In this document: positions 1-5,376 of the stretch, piece after piece
How the letters are laid out: each line of letters starts with the position of its first letter
Position numbering within the stretch: position 1 is the first letter of the stretch
NCBI GenBank assembly: GCA_040902855.1
Contig: JBBDWN010000012.1
Location: 1 to 9,039 of the forward strand
Direction: 5' to 3'
From: DATHWB01 sp040902855
GTDB taxonomy: Bacteria > Actinomycetota > Acidimicrobiia > Spongiisociales > ZC4RG35
DNA: 9,039 nt
Made by a program: the position numbers and the translations under genes
The notes under the pieces: model-generated
The model's input: only the letters and a program-made list of their open reading frames with translations
What the model was told of the DNA's origin: nothing
Databases searched by the model: none

Positions 1-84
1 GCCGAGCGCCAGCGAGGCAGAGGGGGGCCGTCCGCGCAGCCGCCAAACCCGACGATCCACATTGCGCGAGAAGTCGTCGACGAG
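1..84. other. Upstream flank without a recognisable gene
   Basis: All three plus-strand frames are open across this stretch, which is expected at this GC content and is not evidence of coding by itself. Frame 1 stays open from base 1 to a TGA at 250-252 and could be the tail of a gene starting outside the window. Its first 40 or so codons give a fairly normal amino-acid mix, but it then runs through the hairpin repeat and turns into arginine- and proline-rich sequence. I recognise no protein family in it. I therefore treat the stretch as intergenic or as the unidentifiable end of an upstream gene. Confidence 0.3.
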
Positions 85-170
85 CTCGCAGAGCTCACGG
101 CCCCCCTGGCCCGGCCCAAAGCGGCCGGCCTGTCCCCCCAAACGGCCTCCGGCCGAGGGGGGACAAATCA
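85..170. repeat. Tandem hairpin repeat, unit 1
   Basis: First of two direct copies with an 86-bp period. It opens with CTCGCAGAGCTC (85-96), followed by a GCCCCCCTGGCC block. It then contains two inverted repeats. The first is at 108-130: GGCC-C-GGCC against GGCCGGCC, with one bulged C and a short A-rich loop. The second is at 131-165: TGTCCCCCC (131-139) pairs perfectly with GGGGGGACA (157-165), and an inner CGGCC/GGCCG stem (143-147 with 151-155) closes a three-base loop. There is no T-tract after the second hairpin, so it does not look like a standard intrinsic terminator. The role is unknown. It could be a dispersed palindromic repeat of the genome or a bidirectional terminator-like element. 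Confidence 0.75.
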
Positions 171-248
171 CTCGCAGAGCTCGCTGCCCCCCTGGCCGGG
201 CAGAGCCCGGCCTGTCCCCCCAACGTCGCTTCGCTCCTGGAGGGACAG
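171..248. repeat. Tandem hairpin repeat, unit 2
   Basis: Second copy of the 86-bp unit, starting with the same CTCGCAGAGCTC (171-182) and the same CCCCCCTGGCC block. The first hairpin is a perfect 8-bp stem, GGCCGGGC (194-201) with GCCCGGCC (205-212), closed by AGA. The second pairs CTGTCCC (212-218) with GGGACAG (242-248), then after one mismatch CCA (220-222) with TGG (238-240). Outer arms are shared with unit 1, while the tips (198-208 here, 112-126 there) differ in sequence and length but stay self-complementary. The unit ends directly against an ATG at 249. The candidate metY -10 box lies downstream at 281, so RNA from that promoter would not carry these hairpins. Confidence 0.75.
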
Positions 249-280
249 ATGAAGGGGGCTCGACGCGTGGACGCCTCCGT

Positions 281-286
281 TACTGT
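281..286 (+). promoter_or_regulatory. Candidate -10 box of metY (leaderless)
   Basis: TACTGT matches the TANNNT -10 pattern and lies 7 bases before the ATG at 294, so transcription would begin at or next to the start codon. No Shine-Dalgarno sequence precedes 294. A -35 element is poor; the best nearby match is TCGACG at 260-265 with a short 15-base spacer. The call rests on position and on the same arrangement at three other genes in this window. Confidence 0.45.
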
Positions 287-293
287 CCCGACG

Positions 294-1574
294 ATGAGCG
301 AGCGTCACGAGTACGGGTTCGGCACGCGGGCGGTGCACGCCGGCCAGCAACCCGACCCCGAGACGGGTGCCAGGGCCCTCCCCATCTATGCCACGACGTC
401 GTTCGTCTTCGAAGACGCCCAGAACGCCGCCGACCTCTTCGCCCTCCAGACTTACGGCAACATCTACACCCGCATCGGCAACCCGACGACTGCCGCGTTC
501 GAAGAGCGGATGGCCTCACTCGAAGGAGGTCTCGGGGCGGTGGCCACGGCATCGGGACAGGCCGCTCAGCTCATCGCCGTTCTCACTCTCTGCCAGCAGG
601 GCGACGAGATCGTTGCCAGCCGGAGCCTCTACGGCGGGACGTACACCCAGTTCGACGTGACCCTGCGGCGGATGGGGATCGATGTGACGTTCGTCGATCA
701 GGACGACCCTGAGAAGTTCGCTTCCGCCATCACCGATCGCACCAAGCTCGTCTACGCCGAGACGATCGGCAACCCCCGCGCCGACGTGCTCGACATCGCC
801 GCGGTCGCCGAAGTGGCGCACAGGAACGACATCCCGTTGGTCATCGACAACACGTTCGCCACTCCCGCCCTGTGTCGTCCGATCGAACACGGGGCGGACA
901 TCATCGTGCACTCGGCCACGAAGTTCATAGGCGGACACGGGGTCGCCATCGGTGGCGTGATCGTCGAATCGGGCAGATTCCCGTTCGACAACGGCAAGTT
1001 CGGAGTGATGACCGAACCGTCGCCTGCGTATCACGGTCTCCGTTTCTGGGAGAACTTCCGGGAGTTCGGTTACCTCACCAAGGCGCGGACCGAGCTGCTG
1101 CGGGACATCGGCGCCTCGATCTCGCCCTTCAACAGCTTCCTGCTCATGCTCGGTCTCGAAACCCTGCCGCTGCGCATGGCCCGCCACGTCGCCAACGCGG
1201 CCGGGGTGGCGCGCTATCTGGCGGAGCATCCGGCAGTGGCATGGGTCAGTTATCCGATCTTCGACGACTCGCCCACGAAGAAGCTGGCAGAGAAGTACAC
1301 ACCCGCCGGTCCAGGCGCGGTCTTCACCTTCGGGCTGAAAGGCGGATACGACGCCGGTGTCCGGTTCATCGAGGGCGTCGAACTCGCCAGCCATCTCGCC
1401 AACGTCGGTGACGCCAAGACCCTGGTCATCCATCCGGCGTCCACCACCCATCAACAGGTTCCGACCGAGGAGCGGGCGGCGGCGGGAGTCGGTGACGAGA
1501 TGATCAGGATCTCCGTCGGGATCGAAGATCTAGAAGACGTCATCTGGGATCTCGGCCAGGCACTCGGAGGTTGA
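294..1574 (+). CDS. metY: O-acetylhomoserine sulfhydrylase (O-acetylhomoserine aminocarboxypropyltransferase)
   Basis: PLP enzyme of the Cys/Met metabolism family. It makes homocysteine from O-acetylhomoserine and sulfide in the cytosol, the direct sulfhydrylation route to methionine. The 426 residues are a normal length for MetY. Visible landmarks are the N-terminal GTRAVHAGQ stretch, the TYGNIYTRIGNPT substrate/cofactor region and DNTFATP with Asp185, which should hold the PLP pyridine nitrogen. SATKFIGGHG follows, with Lys210 as the Schiff-base lysine. The PSPAYHGLRFWENF segment and SPFNSFLLMLGLETL are typical of MetY rather than of cystathionine gamma-synthase or methionine gamma-lyase. 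I chose ATG 294 because family similarity begins there and a -10 box lies 7 bases upstream. An in-frame ATG at 249 would add 15 unconserved residues and abuts the hairpin repeat. A CoA-binding gene follows one base after the stop. Exact acyl-substrate preference (acetyl versus succinyl) cannot be read from the sequence. Confidence 0.95.
   Translation: MSERHEYGFGTRAVHAGQQPDPETGARALPIYATTSFVFEDAQNAADLFALQTYGNIYTRIGNPTTAAFEERMASLEGGLGAVATASGQAAQLIAVLTLCQQGDEIVASRSLYGGTYTQFDVTLRRMGIDVTFVDQDDPEKFASAITDRTKLVYAETIGNPRADVLDIAAVAEVAHRNDIPLVIDNTFATPALCRPIEHGADIIVHSATKFIGGHGVAIGGVIVESGRFPFDNGKFGVMTEPSPAYHGLRFWENFREFGYLTKARTELLRDIGASISPFNSFLLMLGLETLPLRMARHVANAAGVARYLAEHPAVAWVSYPIFDDSPTKKLAEKYTPAGPGAVFTFGLKGGYDAGVRFIEGVELASHLANVGDAKTLVIHPASTTHQQVPTEERAAAGVGDEMIRISVGIEDLEDVIWDLGQALGG
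1566..1570 (+). promoter_or_regulatory. Shine-Dalgarno of the CoA-binding protein gene
   Basis: GGAGG lies 5 bases before the ATG at 1576, inside the last codons of metY. It fixes the start of the second gene. It also contrasts with the promoter-proximal genes of the window, which have no such site. Confidence 0.8.
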
Positions 1575-1575
1575 C

Positions 1576-2055
1576 ATGAGCACCGTCGTCGAAGCCGCCC
1601 CCCAAGATCGCCTCCGCGTGCTCTCCGAGATGCGGTCGGTGGCGCTGGTGGGGGTGTCGAGCAATCCGCTGCGCAGCTCCAACTTCGTCGCCACCTATCT
1701 CGTGCGCACTCCGTACAGGGTGTATCCGGTCAACCCCAACTACGAAGAGGTCTTGGGACAGAAGTGCTACCCGAACCTCGCTTCGCTCCCCGAGGTGCCG
1801 GACGTCGTCGACTGCTTTCGCAAAGCGGAGGACCTTCCCGGGCTGGTCGAGGAGGCGATCGCGGTCGGAGCGAAAGTCGTTTGGTTCCAGCTCGGGCTCC
1901 GCAACGACGAGGCGGCGCAGATGGCGGTCGATGCAGGTCTCAGTGTCGTCCAGGACCGCTGCCTGAAGATCGAGCACGCCCGTTTCGCCGGGGGCCTTCA
2001 TCTCGCCGGCTTCGACACCGGGGTTATCAGTTCGAGGAGACGCCGGCCCGTTTGA
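1576..2055 (+). CDS. CoA-binding domain protein, YccU-like
   Basis: Small single-domain Rossmann-like protein of the CoA_binding_2 family, 159 residues, predicted cytosolic. Family features seen: the nucleotide-binding loop VALVGVSSNPLRSS (residues 22-35), YPVNPNYEEVLGQKCYPNL (50-68), VVDCFRKAEDLP (77-88), KVVWFQLGLRN (100-110) and the C-terminal DRCLKIEH (127-134). The family binds CoA in known structures, but its cellular role is not established. The start is fixed by GGAGG five bases upstream. The gene begins one base after the metY stop, so the two are almost certainly one transcription unit. Such proteins are often found beside homoserine acetyl-transfer and sulfhydrylation genes, so a link to acetyl-CoA or O-acetylhomoserine metabolism is a reasonable inference. 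The last residues (SSRRRRPV) lie largely in the 29-bp overlap with the convergent acyltransferase gene and look like an unconserved tail. Confidence 0.9.
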   Translation: MSTVVEAAPQDRLRVLSEMRSVALVGVSSNPLRSSNFVATYLVRTPYRVYPVNPNYEEVLGQKCYPNLASLPEVPDVVDCFRKAEDLPGLVEEAIAVGAKVVWFQLGLRNDEAAQMAVDAGLSVVQDRCLKIEHARFAGGLHLAGFDTGVISSRRRRPV

Positions 2056-3385
2056 CCTTCCGGGCGTATGCCCCCGCACCGATCACCCCGCCCACGAACA
2101 CGCCGACGAACGGCACGCCGAGGGTCACCAGAGAGACGGTGCCGTCGCTCACGATGCCCGAGGACGCCAGGTTTCCCAGTCCGGCACACAGGATGATGGT
2201 GCCGGCGATCGGCCTCCAGGCCGGGGGATCGGGGCGTGTGTCTGGCTGTGGCCGCTCGTACCGGCGGAAGGCCAGCAGCAGTCCGAGCGTCACGACGCTC
2301 AGCACTGCTAGCAGCGCGGGCCGGGTTGCCCACCACACGGGAGTGTTCACCGTGTACCGGAGACCGAAACCGTCGAGTCCGATCTGGGCGGCGATGACGG
2401 CGACCATCGCCGTCAGGTGCCACAGGTAGAGCGTCATGATCGTGGCCGAGACCACGATGACTGCGGTCCATGCCCGTGGGCGCTGGAGGAGACGGCGTGC
2501 AGGGGCTTCCAGCGCGGTCAGCAGTCCGAACTGGAACAGAGCGAGGAAGACGAGAGTCACCTTGGGCGGGTTGGAGTTGGCCACGGTGGCGGCGTCGAGG
2601 CCGACCATCGCCAGCGGATAGGGGAGGGCGGCGACAAGAGCGGCAAGAGCGGCGACCGAGCCGAGCCCGACGGCTGTCCTCGTCCGGGCCGTACCGATCC
2701 GCCCGTCGGCCCACGCATACCCGAGGGCGTGAACTGCATTCCACACGAACACGTAGTTCACCCACCGGAGGATTTCGAAGCCGAGAGACAGTGTTGCGTA
2801 GTCCACGATGGCGGCGGCCACGGTCAGTCCGGCTATCAGTCCCCAGCCGTACTTTTCCCACAGCCCGAGGGTCAGGGGTGCCAGCGCCACGGCGAGGATG
2901 TAGGTGGCGAGGAACCACACGGGTACGAGGGCGGCCTGCGAACCGGCTCGGAGGAGATCAGGATCCAGACCGAACGCGATCGCCGCCGACCCGGCCAAAG
3001 TCCAGAAGACGAGGAGCGGAAGGACCGGCATCGCCAGCCGTCGGAGCCTGGTCCGGAGCCACGCAGGGTATGCCTCCCCCCGTTTCCGCGCCGATCGCCA
3101 TCCGGCGGCATTGGCGTACCCCCCGACGAAGAAGAAGACGGGCATCACCTGGAAGATCCACGTGAGCGCCTGGATGACGGTCGACTCCTCGATCAGGTGG
3201 CCGAGCCTGAGTGAACCGTCTGCGAGCATCTCGGGTCCCGCCATCAGCCAGTGACCGAAGACGACGACGAGGATCGATGCCGCCCGCAGCGCGTCGACGT
3301 AACGGTTCCGGGTATCCGGAGTGGACTCGGCGATGGTGCTGCTGCTCATGAAGTCAGCATCGGTTGCATCACACCATCTCACCAT
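2027..3385 (-). CDS. Membrane acyltransferase, family 3 (Acyl_transf_3/OafA-like)
   Basis: Polytopic membrane protein of 452 residues with about ten to twelve hydrophobic segments between residues 33 and 440. The family transfers acyl groups, often acetyl, from the cytoplasmic side onto sugars, lipids or polymers of the cell surface; the substrate here cannot be inferred. Diagnostic features are RNRYVDALRAASILVVVFGHW near the N-terminus (Arg34 and His45 as the conserved Arg...His pair), MPVFFFVGGYANA (81-93), the basic WLRTRLRRLAMP loop (109-120), VPVWFLATYI (154-163) and LYLWHLTAMV (319-328). I chose ATG 3385 because a CAGGGG lies 8 bases before it and a candidate promoter further upstream would leave a short leader. 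ATG 3349 (440 residues) keeps all conserved parts and is an alternative. The gene stands alone on the minus strand, convergent with and overlapping the CoA-binding gene by 29 bp, and divergent from the NUDIX gene. Confidence 0.88.
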   Translation of the reverse strand: MVRWCDATDADFMSSSTIAESTPDTRNRYVDALRAASILVVVFGHWLMAGPEMLADGSLRLGHLIEESTVIQALTWIFQVMPVFFFVGGYANAAGWRSARKRGEAYPAWLRTRLRRLAMPVLPLLVFWTLAGSAAIAFGLDPDLLRAGSQAALVPVWFLATYILAVALAPLTLGLWEKYGWGLIAGLTVAAAIVDYATLSLGFEILRWVNYVFVWNAVHALGYAWADGRIGTARTRTAVGLGSVAALAALVAALPYPLAMVGLDAATVANSNPPKVTLVFLALFQFGLLTALEAPARRLLQRPRAWTAVIVVSATIMTLYLWHLTAMVAVIAAQIGLDGFGLRYTVNTPVWWATRPALLAVLSVVTLGLLLAFRRYERPQPDTRPDPPAWRPIAGTIILCAGLGNLASSGIVSDGTVSLVTLGVPFVGVFVGGVIGAGAYARKVKRAGVSSN

Positions 3386-3397
3386 GGGGGAAACCCC
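3386..3397 (-). promoter_or_regulatory. Short inverted repeat covering the acyltransferase ribosome-binding region
   Basis: On the minus strand the sequence reads CAGGGG, TTT, CCCCC, ATG. GGGG (3394-3397) can pair with CCCC (3387-3390) around a three-base loop. The only Shine-Dalgarno-like sequence before ATG 3385 is therefore inside a hairpin stem, which could lower translation initiation. The stem is only four pairs, so the effect may be small. Confidence 0.35.
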
Positions 3398-3410
3398 TGA
3401 ACAGGTATCA

Positions 3411-3440
3411 GGTGACTAGTTACCGCGGGCCTGAAGTCAA
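3411..3440 (-). promoter_or_regulatory. Candidate promoter of the acyltransferase gene with overlapping dyad
   Basis: Read on the minus strand, TTGACT (3435-3440) is a good -35 match. TAGTCA (3413-3418), 16 bases downstream, is a moderate -10. A start about 7 bases further on would give a leader of around 20 bases that includes the CAGGGG site. The -10 lies inside a near-palindrome at 3411-3424, GGT-n-ACTAGT-n-ACC, a reasonable operator candidate. No regulator gene is nearby to assign to it. Confidence 0.35.
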
Positions 3441-3652
3441 TCACCCCCAGGTGTTTGGACCCGGGTGCCGATGCAACGAGCCATGAACACGGGCACGGGC
3501 TGGAATCCGAGGGCTCCTCGATGGCGACGCTGTGGCGAACCCGCCGCCGCGAACACGCCGGGGGCCTTCGCTGTCTCACCACGCGATGGACGAATCTGTC
3601 TCCGGCGACGATCCATCCTGGGCACCGCTTCTGCTCACGTCCTCGATCGGCG

Positions 3653-3680
3653 CTGACACCTCAGCCGCTACAGATACCAT
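3653..3680 (+). promoter_or_regulatory. Candidate promoter of the NUDIX gene (leaderless)
   Basis: CTGACA (3653-3658) matches the TTGACA -35 box at five of six positions. After a 16-base spacer, TACCAT (3675-3680) fits the TANNNT -10 pattern. The GTG start follows after 6 bases, so the transcript would begin at the start codon. This is the best-formed promoter in the window, and no Shine-Dalgarno is present before the GTG. Confidence 0.6.
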
Positions 3681-3686
3681 CGCGTC

Positions 3687-4097
3687 GTGTCCCTCGAGCT
3701 GCGCAGGATCGGTGTGTACGGCCGTTGCATCGTGGACGGGGCGGTGCTGTTGACCCGACTCTCCCGGCTCGAACCCGAACGCGGAAAGTGGACCCTTCCT
3801 GGTGGGGGTGTCGAGTTCGGCGAAAGTCCGACTGACACTCTCGTCCGCGAGTTCGACGAGGAGACGGGGCTCGATCCCCGGATCGGTCCCTTTCTCGATG
3901 TGTACTCGCGGGTGTATCCACCCAACGCCCGCCGAGGCGCCCTTCACGTTCTCCAGTTCGTCTACGAGGTGACAGCGAGCGGAGAGCCCGAGGTCAGAGA
4001 ACTCGACGGCAGCACGTCGGAGGTGGCGTGGGTCGATCTCAGCGAGGTCGGCCGTCTCGAGTTGGTCGACATGGCGGTGTGGGCGTTGGCGCTGTGA
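3687..4097 (+). CDS. NUDIX hydrolase
   Basis: Single-domain NUDIX protein of 136 residues that hydrolyses a nucleoside-diphosphate-linked substrate; the particular substrate cannot be told. The NUDIX box is complete at residues 40-62: Gly40, Glu46, Arg54-Glu55, Glu58-Glu59 and Gly61 all fit GX5EX7REUXEEXGU. The glutamates of REFDEE should bind the divalent metal. KWTLPGGG precedes the box, as usual in the family. The start is GTG at 3687, chosen because the domain's first strand (RRIGVYGRCIV) starts within a few residues and because a -35/-10 promoter ends 6 bases upstream. Candidate roles are nucleotide-pool cleaning or ADP-ribose-type hydrolysis, neither supported specifically. The following M20 gene is 52 bases away and has its own -10 box, so a shared operon is possible but not required. 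Confidence 0.93.
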   Translation: MSLELRRIGVYGRCIVDGAVLLTRLSRLEPERGKWTLPGGGVEFGESPTDTLVREFDEETGLDPRIGPFLDVYSRVYPPNARRGALHVLQFVYEVTASGEPEVRELDGSTSEVAWVDLSEVGRLELVDMAVWALAL

Positions 4098-4137
4098 CTC
4101 GGTCCGGCGGAAACCGAGACGCCGATGCCTCCTCGGT
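4098..4137 (+). other. Alternative short hairpins between the NUDIX and M20 genes
   Basis: CTCGGT directly after the NUDIX stop (4098-4103) is complementary to ACCGAG (4113-4118). A second CTCGGT (4132-4137) could pair with the same ACCGAG. The two hairpins exclude each other, and the second touches the M20 -10 box. There is no T-tract, so a standard intrinsic terminator is unlikely. Confidence 0.3.
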
Positions 4138-4142
4138 ACCAT
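4137..4142 (+). promoter_or_regulatory. Candidate -10 box of the M20 peptidase gene (leaderless)
   Basis: TACCAT, identical to the NUDIX -10 box, lies 7 bases before ATG 4150. No Shine-Dalgarno precedes the ATG. A -35 match at the expected distance is weak (only about three of six positions). Transcription would begin at or beside the start codon. Confidence 0.45.
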
Positions 4143-4149
4143 CCCGCAC

Positions 4150-5376
4150 ATGATCGACGCCGATCGGGCACGCCGAGACCTCGAGAACCTCATCGCGATT
4201 CCCTCCGTCACGGGCCAAGAAGAGGAGATCCAGGCGTCGTTGGCGGCGATGCTGGCCTCCGAGGGATTCGAGGTGGACCGGTTCTCCGGCGATCTCGAGA
4301 CCCTGTCGGCTCATCCACGTTTTCCGGGAACGGAGGTCGATCATCCCTCGTTGCCGGTGGTCGTGGCCCGTTTCGACACGGGGCGTCCAGGTCCGACCAT
4401 CCTCCTCGACGCCCACGTCGATGTCGTTCCGCCCGGCGAACCGGAGACGTGGCACACTCCCGCCTTCGAGCCGTCATATCGCGACGGGAACGTGTACGGG
4501 CGCGGCGCGTGCGACATGAAGGGTGGACTGGTGTCTGCGCTCGAGGCGGTGCGGAGCCTCAAGAGCGACCCGGCCGGTCTCTACGGCGAGGTGCTGCTCG
4601 CGCTGGTCCCAGGGGAAGAAGATGGCGGGTCGGGCACATTCGCGCTCCTCCAGGCCGGGTATACGGCCGACGTCTGCGTGATCCCCGAGCCCACCGGACT
4701 GGACATCGTGGTGGCGCACGGCGGCGCAATCACGTTCACACTCGACGTGCCCGGCAAGGCGGCCCACGCCTCGATGCGGCTCGAGGGGGTGTCAGCTCTC
4801 GACAATCTCAGCTATCTCGTCGAAGCTCTCGCAGGGGACGAACGCGTGCGCAACGCGGCTGAGGTCGATCCGCGGATGGCGGCCATCGGCTTGCCCTATC
4901 CGACGATCATCGGCCAGGTCGAAGGTGGGAACTGGGCATCCACGGTGATGGACCGAGTCGTCGCTCACGGGCGTTACGGCGTGACCGTCGTCCAGGACGC
5001 AAGCGGTGCCGCGGCCGACCTGCGCAAGGCGATCTCCGCAGCCTGTGCCAACCATCCGTTCCTGGCCGAACACGACGTCGACGTCTCGGTGTGGGGTGGA
5101 CGTTTCGACTCGGCCCGAGTGCCGTCAGATCATCCGCTTCCGCTGGGCATTGCGGCAGCCCACGAGGCAAGCACCGGGAGCCGGGCCGAATGTGTCGGTG
5201 CCCCGTACGGGGCCGACATGCGTCTGTTCGTCCAGGAGGCCGGTATTCCCACAGTGATGTACGGGCCGGGCAGCGTGCGAACGGCACATTCCGCCAACGA
5301 GTATGTGTCGCTCGAAGAAGTGGTCGTGTGCGCGGAAGTGCTCGCCCGGTGGATGCGGGGAGCCCTCAGGTCATGA
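4150..5376 (+). CDS. M20 family metallopeptidase (ArgE/DapE/ACY1-type deacylase)
   Basis: Zinc-dependent hydrolase of 408 residues that removes an acyl group from, or cuts a peptide bond in, a small substrate in the cytosol. All metal ligands of the family are visible: His89 in DAHVDVVP (with Asp91), Asp122 in GRGACDMKGG, the Glu156-Glu157 pair in GEEDGG, Glu180 in PEPT and His380 in HSANEYV. Glu156 would be the catalytic base. The dimerisation domain lies at about residues 187-300, with HAS at 206-208 and a GGN segment at 259-261. The length and the HPRFPG/EVDHPSLPV insertion near residues 55-70 resemble the acetylornithine deacetylase/succinyl-diaminopimelate desuccinylase group, but there are no arg or dap neighbours, so I give no symbol. 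ATG 4150 starts the first helix and follows a -10 box. The stop overlaps the kinase start (ATGA). Confidence 0.92.
   Translation: MIDADRARRDLENLIAIPSVTGQEEEIQASLAAMLASEGFEVDRFSGDLETLSAHPRFPGTEVDHPSLPVVVARFDTGRPGPTILLDAHVDVVPPGEPETWHTPAFEPSYRDGNVYGRGACDMKGGLVSALEAVRSLKSDPAGLYGEVLLALVPGEEDGGSGTFALLQAGYTADVCVIPEPTGLDIVVAHGGAITFTLDVPGKAAHASMRLEGVSALDNLSYLVEALAGDERVRNAAEVDPRMAAIGLPYPTIIGQVEGGNWASTVMDRVVAHGRYGVTVVQDASGAAADLRKAISAACANHPFLAEHDVDVSVWGGRFDSARVPSDHPLPLGIAAAHEASTGSRAECVGAPYGADMRLFVQEAGIPTVMYGPGSVRTAHSANEYVSLEEVVVCAEVLARWMRGALRS

Larger units (their letters stand above)
3386..3686. other. Divergent intergenic region (acyltransferase / NUDIX)
   Basis: This 301-bp gap separates two divergently transcribed genes. 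It holds, from left to right, a GGGG-AAA-CCCC inverted repeat against the acyltransferase start, a dyad centred on ACTAGT, a candidate minus-strand promoter, and near 3653-3680 a good plus-strand promoter for the NUDIX gene. The middle (about 3470-3650) shows nothing I can name. Short open frames on both strands there have no start context and no recognisable protein content. No tRNA-like fold or terminator with a T-tract is apparent. Confidence 0.6.

Noticed and set aside
85..248. CRISPR array
   Set aside because: There are only two units in direct tandem with no unique spacers, and the conserved parts are hairpin arms.
85..293. SAM riboswitch or other leader riboswitch before metY
   Set aside because: I see none of the conserved SAM-I/IV core segments, and the hairpins form tandem copies of one repeat. 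The candidate promoter is downstream of them.
62..712. Plus-strand open frame of 216 codons running through the repeats into metY
   Set aside because: It is out of frame with metY, and its product is an arginine/proline-rich shadow with no domain.
516..1454. Minus-strand open frame of 312 codons opposite metY
   Set aside because: A mirror of strong metY codon bias, with no family similarity and no start context.
3437..3625. Small open frames in the divergent intergenic region (for example 62 codons on the minus strand)
   Set aside because: They have no ribosome site or -10 box at the right distance, arginine-rich composition and no recognisable motif.
5091..5372. N-terminal extension of the kinase
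   Set aside because: The open frame continues upstream, but it is a shadow of the M20 gene's C-terminal part, which contains its conserved His380. The ATGA overlap gives a natural start.
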